This document shows, in pieces, positions 55,645 through 64,000 of a stretch of 64,000 nucleotides of DNA (the stretch's first letter is position 1; each line of letters begins with the position of its first letter). The DNA lies in the NCBI GenBank assembly GCA_021849425.1, contig JAJZSY010000001.1:62001-126000 (forward strand). Reading direction: 5' to 3'. The DNA comes from Pseudomonadota bacterium (GTDB lineage: Bacteria > Pseudomonadota > Alphaproteobacteria > Acetobacterales > Acetobacteraceae). Under the pieces are notes generated by a model that had not been told where the DNA came from, made no database searches, and saw only the letters and a program-made list of their open reading frames with translations. A program made the position numbers and the translations under genes.

Positions 55645-56652
55645 ATGGCCGTCAGTATCAAGGATGTGGCCCGCGCCGCCGGGGTTTCGCCGGCGACGGT
55701 CTCGCGCACGCTCGGCGGCGGCGCGGTCAGCGCCGCGCTGCGCGACAGGGTCGAGGAGGCGGTGCGGCGCACCGGCTACCGGCCCAACCTGTCCGCCCGC
55801 CGCCTCCGCTCGCAGGAGTCGCAGACGGTCGGGCTGATCGTCGCCGACATCTCGAACCCGTTCTTCACCGCCGTCGCCCGCGCCGTCGAGCATGCCGCCT
55901 ACGCCGCCGGCCTGCGCGTGATTCTCTGCAACACCGACGAGAATCCCGAGAAGGAGGCGATGTATCTCCAGCTCATGGAGCAGGAGCGCGTCACCGGGGT
56001 GATCTTCGCGCCCACCCGCGCCTCGGTCGAGCGGCTCGATCGCGGCGGCCGGCCGCCTTATCCGATGGTGCTGATCGACCGCGCCGGCCGCGCCAGCGGG
56101 CAGGACGCCGTGGTGCTCGACAATTTCGCCGCCGGGACCCTGCTGGTCGAGCACCTGCTCGGCCAGGGCTACCGGCGCATCGCCGGGCTGTTCGGCAATG
56201 CCAGCACCACCGGCATCGAGCGGCGGGACGGCTACGAGGCGGCGATGCGCCGCGCCGGGCTCACCCCGGCCGCGCATTTCGCCGCCCCCAGCATCGCGGC
56301 GGCGGAGCAGGAAATCGCCCGCTGGTTCGCGCGCGGCGCCCTGCCGGAGGCGCTGATCGCCAGCAACGGCCTGCTGCTGATGGGGGCGGTGCGCGCGCTG
56401 CGCGCCGCCGGACGGCGAATGCCGGAGGATCTCGCGGTCGCCGGGTTCGACAATGAGAGCTGGACCGACCTGATCGGCCCGGGCATCACCGTCATCGAGC
56501 AGCCGGTGGCCCAGATCGGCGCCGAGGCGATGCGCCTGCTGCTGGAGCGGCTCGACGCGCCCGCCGCCCCGGTGCGCAAGATCGTGCTCGGCGGGCGCTG
56601 CGTCATCCGCGGCTCGACCGCGCCGCGCGCCGTGAACGAAGCCGCCGAATAG
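55645..56652 (+). CDS. LacI-family fructose-operon repressor
   Basis: The 335-residue regulator has an N-terminal helix-turn-helix (SIKDVARAAGVSPATVSRTLGG) and hinge helix region (YRPNLSARRLRSQ). A periplasmic-binding-like sensor follows, with GLIVADISNPFFTAVARAVE and AVAGFDNESWTDLIGPGITVIEQP (parts). Divergent placement beside fruB and the two palindromes argue that it controls this fructose PTS, probably sensing fructose-1-phosphate. It ends 17 bases from the convergent nrdJ stop. Confidence 0.9.
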   Translation: MAVSIKDVARAAGVSPATVSRTLGGGAVSAALRDRVEEAVRRTGYRPNLSARRLRSQESQTVGLIVADISNPFFTAVARAVEHAAYAAGLRVILCNTDENPEKEAMYLQLMEQERVTGVIFAPTRASVERLDRGGRPPYPMVLIDRAGRASGQDAVVLDNFAAGTLLVEHLLGQGYRRIAGLFGNASTTGIERRDGYEAAMRRAGLTPAAHFAAPSIAAAEQEIARWFARGALPEALIASNGLLLMGAVRALRAAGRRMPEDLAVAGFDNESWTDLIGPGITVIEQPVAQIGAEAMRLLLERLDAPAAPVRKIVLGGRCVIRGSTAPRAVNEAAE

Positions 56653-56669
56653 ACCCTACCCGCGCCCCC

Positions 56670-58952
56670 TCATCCGCATTTCGACCAGCCGCAATGCAGG
56701 CAGCTCAGGCAGCCCGCCTCGCGCACCAGGCCGGGCTGGCTGCATTTCGGGCAGAGCGCGCCGAGCGGGGTTGCGGCCGGCACCTCCGCCACGCGCTTCT
56801 GGTCCGAAGGCGGCACCAGGAACCCGGTCTCGACCATGTGCCGCTCGATCACGTCGCCGATCGCCGCGACCAGCGAGGGCACGTAGCGCCCGCCGCTCCA
56901 CTGCCCGCCGCGCGGATCGAACACCTGCTTCAGCTCCTCGGCCACGAAAGCGACCTCGCCGCCCCGGCGGAACACCGCCGAGATCATCCGCGTCAGCGCC
57001 ACCACCCAGGCATAATGTTCGAGATTCTTCGAGTTGACGAACACCTCGAACGGCCGGCGCACCCCGTCCTGCTCGATGTCGTTGATGGTGACATACATCG
57101 CGTGCTCGCTGTCCGGCCAGCGCAGCTTGTAGGTGGCCCCGATCAGCTTGTCGGCGCGCACCAGCAGCCCGGCGGCGGTGGTCGCTGGCGCGGGCGCCGG
57201 CTTCGCATCCGCCGGCGGCGCGACCTCCAGCACCGAGCCGGTGATCGCGTTCGGCCGGTAGGTGGTGCAGCCCTTGCAGCCGCTGCGATAGGCGTCGAGA
57301 TAGACCTCCTGGAACGCCTCGAAGCCGATATCCTCCGGCACGTTCACCGTCTTGGAGATCGCGCTGTCGACATGGCGCTGCACCGCCGCCTGCATCCGCA
57401 CATGCTCGGCCGGGGTCAGCTCCTGCGCGGTGACGAAATGCGCCGGCAGGGCCGCGCTCTCGCCGAATTTCGCGCGGAACAGGCGCAGCGCGTAGTCGGT
57501 CACTTCCTCCTCGCGCCGGCTGCCGTCGCGTTGCAGCACCTTGCGCGTATAGGCCAGGGCGAAGACCGGCTCGACCCCGCTCGACACATTGTCCGACAGC
57601 AGCGAGATCGTCCCGGTCGGCGCGACCGAGGTGAGCAGCGCGTTGCGGATGCCGCCGGCCGCGATGGCGGCGCGCACGTCCTCGTCAAGCCCGCAGACGG
57701 TCTCGCCGGCGAGGTATTTCTCCGCGTCATAAAGCGGGAAGGCGCCCTTCTCGGCGGCGAGGGCGGCGGAGGCGAGATAGGCGGCGCGCTCGATCTGCCG
57801 CGCCCAGTCGCCGGCGCGGGCGGCGGCCTCCGGCGTGCCGTAGCGCAGGCCGCACATCATCAGCGCATCGGCAAGCCCGGTCATGCCGAGGCCGACCCGC
57901 CGCTTGGCCGCCGCCTCCTCGCGCTGCGCCTCCAGCGGGAAACCCGAGGCGTCGATCGTGTCATCGAGCATCCGCACCGAGATGGTCACGAGATCGGCAA
58001 GCTCCGCCTCGTCGATCCGCGCGCCGGGGCCGAACGGATCGCGCACCAGCCGGGCGAGATTGATCGAGCCGAGCAGGCAGGCGCCATAGGGCGGCAGCGG
58101 CTGCTCGCCGCAGGGATTGGTCGCGTGGATCGTCTCGCAGTAATACAGGTTGTTCCGCTTGTTGATCCGGTCGATGAAGATCACCCCCGGCTCGGCATAG
58201 TCATAGGTCGCGCGGGTGATCGCCTCCCACAGCGCGCGGGCCCGCAGCGTGCGATACACCTTGCCGTCGAACACGAGATCCCACGCGGCATCGGCCTCGA
58301 CCGCGCCCATGAAATCGTCGGTGACGAGCACCGAGAGGTTGAAGTTCCGCAGCCGCCCCTTCTCGCGCTTGGCGGCAATGAAGGCCTCGATATCGGGGTG
58401 GTCGCAGCGCATCGTCGCCATCATCGCGCCGCGCCGCGCGCCGGCGGACATGATGGTGCGGCACATCGAATCCCACACATCCATGAACGAGAGCGGGCCC
58501 GACGCATCCGCCCCCACCCCGCGCACCGCCGCCCCCCTCGGCCGGAGCGAGGAGAAATCATAGCCGATGCCGCCGCCCTGCTGCATGGTCAGCGCCGCCT
58601 CGCGCAGATGGGCGAAGATGCGGCCGAGATCGTCCTCGATGTCGCCCATCACGAAACAGTTGAACAGCGTCACCCGCCGTGCCGTGCCGGCGCCGGAAAT
58701 GATCCGCCCGGCGGGGACGAAGCGGAAATCCCGCAGCGCCTCGTAGAACGGCGCCTCCCAGCGCGCGGGCTCGCGCTCGGTCGCGGCCAGCGCCCGGGCG
58801 ACGCGCCGCCAGGTGTCCTCCACCGTGTGGTCCACCGGCGCTCCGGCCTCGTCCTTGAAACGGTATTTGGCGTCCCAGATCTGCGCCGAGATCGGCGCCA
58901 TCGTGTCGATCACGGAGGGAAGGGAAGCGGAAAACTCTGCCGGGATATCCAT
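56670..58952 (-). CDS. nrdJ: Adenosylcobalamin-dependent (class II) ribonucleotide reductase
   Basis: The 760-residue enzyme makes deoxyribonucleotides using B12. It has VTLFNCFVMGD, QQGGGIGYDFSSLRPRGA, the catalytic NPCGEQPLPPYGAC and SVAPTGTISLLSDNVSSGVEP. The C-terminus is a Cys-rich zinc-like tail (CPKCSQPGLVREAGCLSCLHC) for reduction by thioredoxin. The ATG at 58952 is chosen because GGAG lies eight bases before it; the GTG at 58961 overlaps that site. The upstream gap is too short for a cobalamin riboswitch. Confidence 0.95.
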   Translation of the reverse strand: MDIPAEFSASLPSVIDTMAPISAQIWDAKYRFKDEAGAPVDHTVEDTWRRVARALAATEREPARWEAPFYEALRDFRFVPAGRIISGAGTARRVTLFNCFVMGDIEDDLGRIFAHLREAALTMQQGGGIGYDFSSLRPRGAAVRGVGADASGPLSFMDVWDSMCRTIMSAGARRGAMMATMRCDHPDIEAFIAAKREKGRLRNFNLSVLVTDDFMGAVEADAAWDLVFDGKVYRTLRARALWEAITRATYDYAEPGVIFIDRINKRNNLYYCETIHATNPCGEQPLPPYGACLLGSINLARLVRDPFGPGARIDEAELADLVTISVRMLDDTIDASGFPLEAQREEAAAKRRVGLGMTGLADALMMCGLRYGTPEAAARAGDWARQIERAAYLASAALAAEKGAFPLYDAEKYLAGETVCGLDEDVRAAIAAGGIRNALLTSVAPTGTISLLSDNVSSGVEPVFALAYTRKVLQRDGSRREEEVTDYALRLFRAKFGESAALPAHFVTAQELTPAEHVRMQAAVQRHVDSAISKTVNVPEDIGFEAFQEVYLDAYRSGCKGCTTYRPNAITGSVLEVAPPADAKPAPAPATTAAGLLVRADKLIGATYKLRWPDSEHAMYVTINDIEQDGVRRPFEVFVNSKNLEHYAWVVALTRMISAVFRRGGEVAFVAEELKQVFDPRGGQWSGGRYVPSLVAAIGDVIERHMVETGFLVPPSDQKRVAEVPAATPLGALCPKCSQPGLVREAGCLSCLHCGWSKCG

Positions 58953-59079
58953 GTCGATCACTCCGATCTGGCGTTCGGGCGCAAGCGGCGCCGACTCGGG
59001 CCGGCACCGATCATACCAGCGCAGCCCCGAGGGCCGCCACCGCGGCGCCGCTCACGCCCAAAGACGGATCAGACGCGGC

Positions 59080-59970
59080 TCAGGGGCGGGGCGCGTCGCG
59101 GAACGCCTCCCAGGCCGGCTCCAGCCGGCGCCGCGCCTTCCGCGCCCGGCGCTTCGCCCAGCGCCGCACCAGCGCGCCCACCGGCACATCATCGGCGGCG
59201 AGCCCTTCGGCAAGCCCGCGCGCGACCGTGGCATCGTGGAACCGGCCGAGCTGGTCGAGCACCGCCCCGGCGGCGGCGCGGAACCTCCCGAGCGGCAGGC
59301 CGGGCGCGACATCCTCCAGCGCCTCGGCGGCGTAGTTCGCCCGTTTCAGCGCCCGGCGCAGCGCGTGCAACTCCTTGTCCGACAGGCGGCCGATCCGCCG
59401 CCCGCGCCGCCGGGCCCGCCGGTCCAGCAGGCGCAGCAGCTCCGGCGCCAGCGCCTCGACAGGAAGGTTCGTCGCCTCCGGCGCGATGACGGATGGCCCG
59501 GCCGCCCAGCTCGCGATCTCGCCGGCGAGATCGGCGCATTCCGCCGCCGCCCCGCTCGAAGCGAGACGCGCGCGCGCCGCGCCCCGCGCCTCGTCCGACG
59601 CCGCCAGCACGGATGCCGCCGCCGCCGCGTCCACCCCCTTCATCGCCGCCGGAAACGATCGCAGGCACGCCACGTCCCAGTCCCGGACCGGGCCGTAGGC
59701 GCGGCCCAGCTCGCGCAGCGCGACATCGTAGCGCCGGCGTTCCACCTTATCGAGGCAGGGGGCGAACAGCGCGAGCACGCTGCGCAGCCGGCGGATCGCG
59801 ACCCGGCGGCGATGCACCGAATCGGCGTCGCCGGCATCCTCGCGGCCAAGCTCGGCGCAGCGCGCGGCGACGATCCGCCGCCAGGCCGCGCGCACGCGCG
59901 CACGCCGCCTGCGCGGCTTCGCCGCCGCCCCGGCCTCTGCCCCGGGCCGGGCTGCGCTCTCAGCCTTCAT
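59080..59970 (-). CDS. CHAD domain protein
   Basis: The 296-residue protein is Arg/Ala-rich and helical, with the CHAD signature VHRRRVAIRRLRSVLALFAPCL and a second RALKRANYAAEALEDVAPGL half. CHAD domains bind inorganic polyphosphate through conserved His and basic residues. A role in polyphosphate granules is inferred from family knowledge. No CYTH or ppk gene is adjacent. It reads toward nrdJ, about 127 bases away. Confidence 0.88.
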   Translation of the reverse strand: MKAESAARPGAEAGAAAKPRRRRARVRAAWRRIVAARCAELGREDAGDADSVHRRRVAIRRLRSVLALFAPCLDKVERRRYDVALRELGRAYGPVRDWDVACLRSFPAAMKGVDAAAAASVLAASDEARGAARARLASSGAAAECADLAGEIASWAAGPSVIAPEATNLPVEALAPELLRLLDRRARRRGRRIGRLSDKELHALRRALKRANYAAEALEDVAPGLPLGRFRAAAGAVLDQLGRFHDATVARGLAEGLAADDVPVGALVRRWAKRRARKARRRLEPAWEAFRDAPRP

Positions 59971-60034
59971 CGCATCCCTCCGCGATCGCGGTCGGACCGC
60001 AAGGCCTTACCCTGCGCCCGCGCGGCGCGCGGCG

Positions 60035-61327
60035 TCAATGCACCAGAATTGCCGCGCCGAGGCTCGCCGCCGCCATCAGCGCCATGAAGATCACCAGCGG
60101 CGCGCCCGTCTTGCCGCGCGAATAGACGCTGGCATAGATCGCGTGAAACACATGGTTCGAGCCGGTGGCGATCAGCACCGAAGCCATCTCGACCGGATCG
60201 GGCGCCGCCCCGGCGCCATGGGTCGCGAGGCTGACGATGAAGGGGTTGATGTCGGTGACGCCGACGATGCCGGCCAGGGTGTAGAGGCCGGAACTGCCAT
60301 AGATCCGCATCGTCACCGAAGCGAGGATCGAGACGATGACGAACAGCACCCCGAAGGTCGCCGCGGTGCCGAGGCCGAGCGGGTTGGAGACATTGATGAT
60401 CGGCGGCACCGCGGCCTTGCGGTCGCGCAGCCTGTACCACCCCAGCGCGAGCAGCCCGCCAAAGGCGCCGACCGCGAGCATCCACGGCGCCAGCGCCAGC
60501 GCCATGTCCGGGTTGAACAGCAGGATCACGGCGAGCAGGCGCGGATACATCACCGCGTTCGCCACCACGATGCCGCTCTGCGCCTCGACCACCGCCTGCG
60601 CCTCGGCGCCCGCGCGGCGGGCGAGCACCACGGTGGTCACGGTCGAGGAATAGATGCCGCCGAGAAAGGCGACCAGCAGCCCCGAGCCGCGCGGCACCAC
60701 GTAGCGGCGCAGCAGGTAGCTCGCATAGGAAATCGACGAGACCGCGACCATCGCGAGCCACGCCTCGTGCGGGGTGACGCGGGTGATGGTCGTCACCGGC
60801 CGGTCGGGCAGCAGCGGCAGCACGAGGCCGGTGATCAGCAGGAACCGCCCGGCATTGACGATCTCGGCGAGGTCGATCCCGCGCGCGAGGCTGTGCAGCG
60901 TCTCGCGCGCCGTCAGCAGCAGCGTCGCCGCGACGGTGAGCCCCACCGCCATCCAGAACGGTCCGGCCAGCGCCAGCGGGCCGATCAGGAAGGCGACCAG
61001 GTTGGACAGCGGCGCCATCAGCCCGACATTGCGCGCCCCGTCCGGGGCAAGCTCCTCCATGCCGCGCCAGTAATAGAGGCCGAGCCAGAGGCCGAGCACG
61101 GCGAGCCCGGCGCCGAGCAGCAGCGGCGGCGCGGGGTCGAGCGCGAAGAGCACACCGCCGGCGAGGGCGAGCAGCGGAAAGCTGCGCACCCCGCCGGGCC
61201 TGCGTCTGCCGGTGCGGGCGTTGAAATCCTCGTAGGCGAGGCCGAAGAAGAAGCCGAGCCCGACAATGATGAGCCAGGCGACGAAGCCGGTATGCGTCAG
61301 CGTCGTCACGATCGCGCCCCGCTGCAT
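60035..61327 (-). CDS. MgtC/SapB and DUF4010 membrane protein
   Basis: The 430-residue integral membrane protein has about twelve hydrophobic segments. The N-terminal part (GFVAWLIIVGLGFFFGLAYEDFN) is MgtC/SapB-like and the second part (RRYVVPRGSGLLVAFLGGIYSSTVTTVVLARRA, parts of one segment) is DUF4010. The family is linked to divalent-metal or acid stress, without a proven transport activity. It lies 64 bases before the CHAD gene on the same strand. Confidence 0.85.
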   Translation of the reverse strand: MQRGAIVTTLTHTGFVAWLIIVGLGFFFGLAYEDFNARTGRRRPGGVRSFPLLALAGGVLFALDPAPPLLLGAGLAVLGLWLGLYYWRGMEELAPDGARNVGLMAPLSNLVAFLIGPLALAGPFWMAVGLTVAATLLLTARETLHSLARGIDLAEIVNAGRFLLITGLVLPLLPDRPVTTITRVTPHEAWLAMVAVSSISYASYLLRRYVVPRGSGLLVAFLGGIYSSTVTTVVLARRAGAEAQAVVEAQSGIVVANAVMYPRLLAVILLFNPDMALALAPWMLAVGAFGGLLALGWYRLRDRKAAVPPIINVSNPLGLGTAATFGVLFVIVSILASVTMRIYGSSGLYTLAGIVGVTDINPFIVSLATHGAGAAPDPVEMASVLIATGSNHVFHAIYASVYSRGKTGAPLVIFMALMAAASLGAAILVH

Positions 61328-61470
61328 CCCGCCCCCGTCATCCGCGCGCCCTCCGCTGGCGCCGGTTTTGCCCCGGCGCGACTCATGATACCGGAATGAA
61401 CGATGCGCCGCGCCCGCCTTGCCGGCAAGCCGGCGCGGAATGCCCCGATCGCAGCACAGGAGCCCGCCCC

Positions 61471-62544
61471 ATGAAGACCCACCGCATCGCCGCCATCCCC
61501 GGCGACGGCATCGGCCCCGAGGTGATCGGCGCCGGGCTCGACGTGCTCGCCGCCCTCGCCCGCCGCGATGGCGGCTTCGCGCTCGACGTCACCCGCTTCG
61601 ACTACGGTTCGGACCATTACCGCCGGCACGGCGTGATGATGCCGGATGGCGCGCTGGAGCGGCTGAAGACGTTCGACGCGCTCTATTTCGGCGCCGTCGG
61701 CGCGCCGGACATCCCCGATCATGTGACACTCTGGGGCCTGCGCCTCGCAATCTGCCAGGGGTTCGACCAGTATGCCAATGTCCGCCCGACCCGGGTGCTG
61801 CGCGGCCTCGCCTCGCCGCTGCGCGACTGCGCCCCGGCGGATCTCGACTGGGTGATCGTGCGCGAGAACAGCGAGGGCGAATATGCCGGCCAGGGCGGCC
61901 GCTCGCATCGCGGCCACGCGGAGGAGGTGGCGACGGAGGTGGCGATCTTCACCCGCGCCGGGGTCGCGCGGATCATGCGCTTCGCCTTCGCCCTCGCCGC
62001 GTCGCGCCCGCGCCGGCATCTCACCGTGGTGACCAAGTCGAACGCGCAGCGCCACGGCATGGTGCTGTGGGACGAGGTCGCCGCCGCGACCGCGCGCGAT
62101 TTCCCCGCCGTGACGTGGGACCGCATGCTGGTCGATGCGATGACGGTGCGCATGGTTCATGATCCCGCGAGCATCGATACGGTGGTGGCGACCAACCTGC
62201 ACGCCGACATTCTCTCCGATCTCGCCGCCGCACTCGCCGGCTCGATCGGCATCGCGCCGACGGCGAACATCAACCCGGAGCGGACCTTCCCCTCGATGTT
62301 CGAGCCGATCCACGGCTCCGCCTTCGACATCACCGGCAAGGGCGTCGCCAACCCGGTGGGTGCGTTCTGGACGGCGGCGCAGATGCTCGACCATCTCGGC
62401 GAGGCGGATGCGGCGCGGCGTCTGATGGCGGCGGTGGAGCGCGTCACCGAGGCCGGCATCCGCACCCGCGATCTCGGCGGCGACGCCACCACGGCGGCGG
62501 TCACGGCAGCGGTGATCGGCGCGATCGAGGGCGGCAACGCATAG
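61471..62544 (+). CDS. ttuC: Tartrate dehydrogenase/decarboxylase-type protein
   Basis: The 357-residue NAD enzyme of the isocitrate/isopropylmalate dehydrogenase family begins AAIPGDGIGPEVIGAG. PDIPDHVTLWGLRLAICQGFDQYANVRP fits the tartrate group rather than LeuB (given in parts of one segment). VIVRENSEGEYAG, VTKSNAQRHG and FEPIHGSAFDITGKGVANP (parts) form substrate and NAD sites. AGGAG lies before the ATG at 61471. It may act on tartrate, malate or related acids. Tartrate preference is inferred. Confidence 0.85.
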   Translation: MKTHRIAAIPGDGIGPEVIGAGLDVLAALARRDGGFALDVTRFDYGSDHYRRHGVMMPDGALERLKTFDALYFGAVGAPDIPDHVTLWGLRLAICQGFDQYANVRPTRVLRGLASPLRDCAPADLDWVIVRENSEGEYAGQGGRSHRGHAEEVATEVAIFTRAGVARIMRFAFALAASRPRRHLTVVTKSNAQRHGMVLWDEVAAATARDFPAVTWDRMLVDAMTVRMVHDPASIDTVVATNLHADILSDLAAALAGSIGIAPTANINPERTFPSMFEPIHGSAFDITGKGVANPVGAFWTAAQMLDHLGEADAARRLMAAVERVTEAGIRTRDLGGDATTAAVTAAVIGAIEGGNA

Positions 62545-62624
62545 GCGGCGCGCGGCGCGCACCTCTTGCGCCGGCCCCGCCCATGCGCAATTCGATAGTC
62601 AGGCAACGAGCACGAGGAGCAGCG

Positions 62625-63620
62625 ATGATCACCGGCAGCTTTCCGACCACCCGCCTGCGCCGCAACCGCCGCGATGGCTGGACGCGGCGCATGGTCGCCG
62701 AGACCACGCTGACGGTCGACAACCTGATCTGGCCGATCTTCGTCCGCGCCGGCGATGGCGACCCGACGCCGGTGGCGACCATGCCCGGCGTCGTGCGGGT
62801 CGGGCTCGACCGCCTCGCCGCCCATGTCGAGCCGGCGGCAAGGCTTGGCATTCCCGCCATCGCGCTGTTTCCCGCCACCCCGCCCGAGCTCAAGAACCCC
62901 GAGGGCACCGAGGCGCTGAACCCGGACAACCTGATCTGCCAGGCCGCCCGGCTGCTCAAGCGCGAATTCCCCGGCATCGGCCTGATCGGCGATGTGGCGC
63001 TCGACCCGTATACCGATCACGGGCATGACGGCGTGCTGCGCGAGGGCTACGTCGCCAATGACGAATCGGTCGAGATCCTCGAACGCCAGGCGGTGAACCA
63101 GGCGCTCGCCGGGATCGACGTGATCGCGCCGTCGGACATGATGGACGGGCGGATCGGCAGCATCCGCGCCGCCCTCGATTCCGAGGGGCTGATCGACACC
63201 CGGATCATGAGCTACGCCGCCAAATACGCCTCGGCCTTCTACGGCCCGTTCCGCGAGGCGCTCGGCTCGAACGCGGCGCTGAAGGGCGACAAGAAGACCT
63301 ACCAGATGGACCCCGCCAATACCGACGAGGCGCTGCGCGAGGTGGCGATGGACATCGACGAGGGCGCCGACATGGTGATGGTCAAGCCGGGGATGCCCTA
63401 TCTCGACATCATCCGCCGCGTGCATGAGTGCTTCGCGGTGCCGACCTTCGCCTATCAGGTGAGCGGCGAATACGCGATGCTCGCCACCGCGATGGAGCAC
63501 GGGCTGCTCGACCGCGAGCGCGGCATTCTCGAAACGCTCATGGGCTTCCGCCGCGCCGGCGCCGCCGGGGTGCTGACCTATTTCGCCATCGAGGCGGCCA
63601 CCCTGCTGCGGCGCGGCTGA
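62625..63620 (+). CDS. hemB: Delta-aminolevulinic acid dehydratase (porphobilinogen synthase)
   Basis: The 331-residue enzyme condenses two ALA to porphobilinogen in tetrapyrrole synthesis. The Schiff-base Lys is in MVKPGMPYLDI, and a second active Lys in SYAAKYASAFYGPF. Where zinc enzymes have three Cys, this has DVALDPYTDHGHDG, indicating the magnesium-dependent type. GAGGAG precedes the ATG at 62625. It supplies heme for the cytochrome c genes and corrin for the B12 enzyme above, in a general sense. Confidence 0.95.
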   Translation: MITGSFPTTRLRRNRRDGWTRRMVAETTLTVDNLIWPIFVRAGDGDPTPVATMPGVVRVGLDRLAAHVEPAARLGIPAIALFPATPPELKNPEGTEALNPDNLICQAARLLKREFPGIGLIGDVALDPYTDHGHDGVLREGYVANDESVEILERQAVNQALAGIDVIAPSDMMDGRIGSIRAALDSEGLIDTRIMSYAAKYASAFYGPFREALGSNAALKGDKKTYQMDPANTDEALREVAMDIDEGADMVMVKPGMPYLDIIRRVHECFAVPTFAYQVSGEYAMLATAMEHGLLDRERGILETLMGFRRAGAAGVLTYFAIEAATLLRRG

Positions 63621-63633
63621 ACCGGAGTCGGGA

Positions 63634-63695
63634 GGCCGGGCGGCAGCTTCGCGCCGTGCAGTGATTTATGCTGGCCGGGCGGCAGCTTCGCGCCG
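63634..63695. repeat. Duplicated 23-base segment after hemB
   Basis: The same 23-base sequence occurs at 63634-63656 and 63673-63695 (39-base period). The second copy continues into the right arm of a hairpin; the first lacks it. It looks like a partial local duplication. Confidence 0.75.
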
Positions 63696-63700
63696 CCCGG
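63675..63700. terminator. Terminator-like hairpin between hemB and gapR
   Basis: CCGGGCGGC and GCCGCCCGG pair perfectly over nine bases with an eight-base loop in the convergent gap. It can serve both genes, although T-runs are absent. Confidence 0.6.
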
Positions 63701-63705
63701 GTCAC

Positions 63706-63981
63706 TCACATCCCGAGCGCGCGGCGGTAGACGTCGATCAGCATTTCCTGCTCCTCGACCTCGGCCGGTTCCTGCTTGCGCAGCCGAATCAGCTGGCGCA
63801 GCACCTTGACGTCGAACCCGGCCGATTTCGCCTCGGCGTAAATGTCCTTGATGTCCGAGCCGAGCGCCTTGCGCTCCTCCTCGAGCCGCTCGATGCGCTC
63901 GACGATGCTGCGCAGCCGGTCGGCCGCGATGTTGCCGTGGCTCGCATTGTCTTCCTGGGTTTCTGCCGCATCGAACGCCAT
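63706..63981 (-). CDS. gapR: GapR-type nucleoid-associated protein (DUF2312)
   Basis: The 91-residue basic/acidic helical protein matches GapR. A coiled coil (ADRLRSIVERIERLEEERKALGSDIKDIYAEAKSAGFDVK, in parts) is followed by VLRQLIRLRKQEP and DVYRRALGM. GapR forms clamps on overtwisted DNA ahead of replication in Caulobacter and is essential there. GGAGAAAG precedes the ATG. It is the rightmost complete gene. Confidence 0.94.
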   Translation of the reverse strand: MAFDAAETQEDNASHGNIAADRLRSIVERIERLEEERKALGSDIKDIYAEAKSAGFDVKVLRQLIRLRKQEPAEVEEQEMLIDVYRRALGM

Positions 63982-64000
63982 GTGTCTTTCTCCGTCGGAT

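Noticed and set aside
58962-59079. Possible cobalamin riboswitch before nrdJ
   Set aside because: The gap is too short and no B12-box-like conserved core is present.

Overview
The window is high-GC alphaproteobacterial chromosomal DNA. Alphaproteobacterial markers are the flagellar regulator pair flbT/flaF, a GapR-type DUF2312 protein, a DUF1127 protein, a magnesium-type HemB and a B12-type ribonucleotide reductase. The overall mix (Rhodospirillales-like flagella, fructose PTS, tartrate dehydrogenase, acid-tolerant heterotroph flavour) suggests an Acetobacteraceae member such as Acidiphilium, but that is inference. No tRNA, rRNA, CRISPR array or transposase was found.

Layout. 1-9240: flagellar hook/filament cluster. 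flgE-flgK-flgL-fliC-flbT-flaF-DUF1217 run leftward and fliK-flgD run rightward from a shared 284-bp region with two back-to-back sigma54-type promoters. The left end (DUF1217, flaF, flbT) is visibly AT-richer than the rest. 9240-14480: AT-rich island edges, an orphan OmpR-type regulator with a degenerate receiver domain, then a translationally coupled chain ending in a two-domain glycosyltransferase that could modify flagellin or another surface glycan. 14439-21293 (leftward): the translation/transcription operon rimP-nusA-ylxR-infB-rbfA-tsaC. 21430-22905: mlaA-mlaC lipid-asymmetry genes. 23104-27136: metF-uvrD-prmA. 27183-34252: DUF1127, aminopeptidase P, ccmA-ccmB, acnA and an SDR.

34414-43992 (leftward): a compact glycan operon whose genes mostly overlap by 1-44 bases: COG4671-type glycosyltransferase, two GT4 glycosyltransferases, an MsbA-like ABC exporter, an outer-membrane barrel, a histidine phosphatase and UDP-glucose dehydrogenase. 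A second barrel gene lies upstream. The operon has a recognisable sigma70 promoter with an inverted repeat filling its spacer. The genes together look like a path for making and exporting a glucuronate-containing glycan or glycolipid. To its right, divergent, are a DUF6502/DUF5666 pair, small heat-shock protein, htpX and an RraA-like protein.

48888-64000: panE, a PaaI thioesterase, a complete fructose PTS operon (fruB fusion EIIA-HPr-EI, fruK, fruA) with a divergent LacI-type repressor and two operator-like palindromes, nrdJ, CHAD protein, DUF4010 membrane protein, tartrate dehydrogenase, hemB and gapR.

A dispersed palindromic repeat (outer arms AGAGCATC/GATGCTCT, inner arms CCGATCAGA/TCTGATCGG) occurs at least seven times, mostly in intergenic regions, including a tandem array at 48732-48880 and a half-copy inside the glycosyltransferase 3' end.
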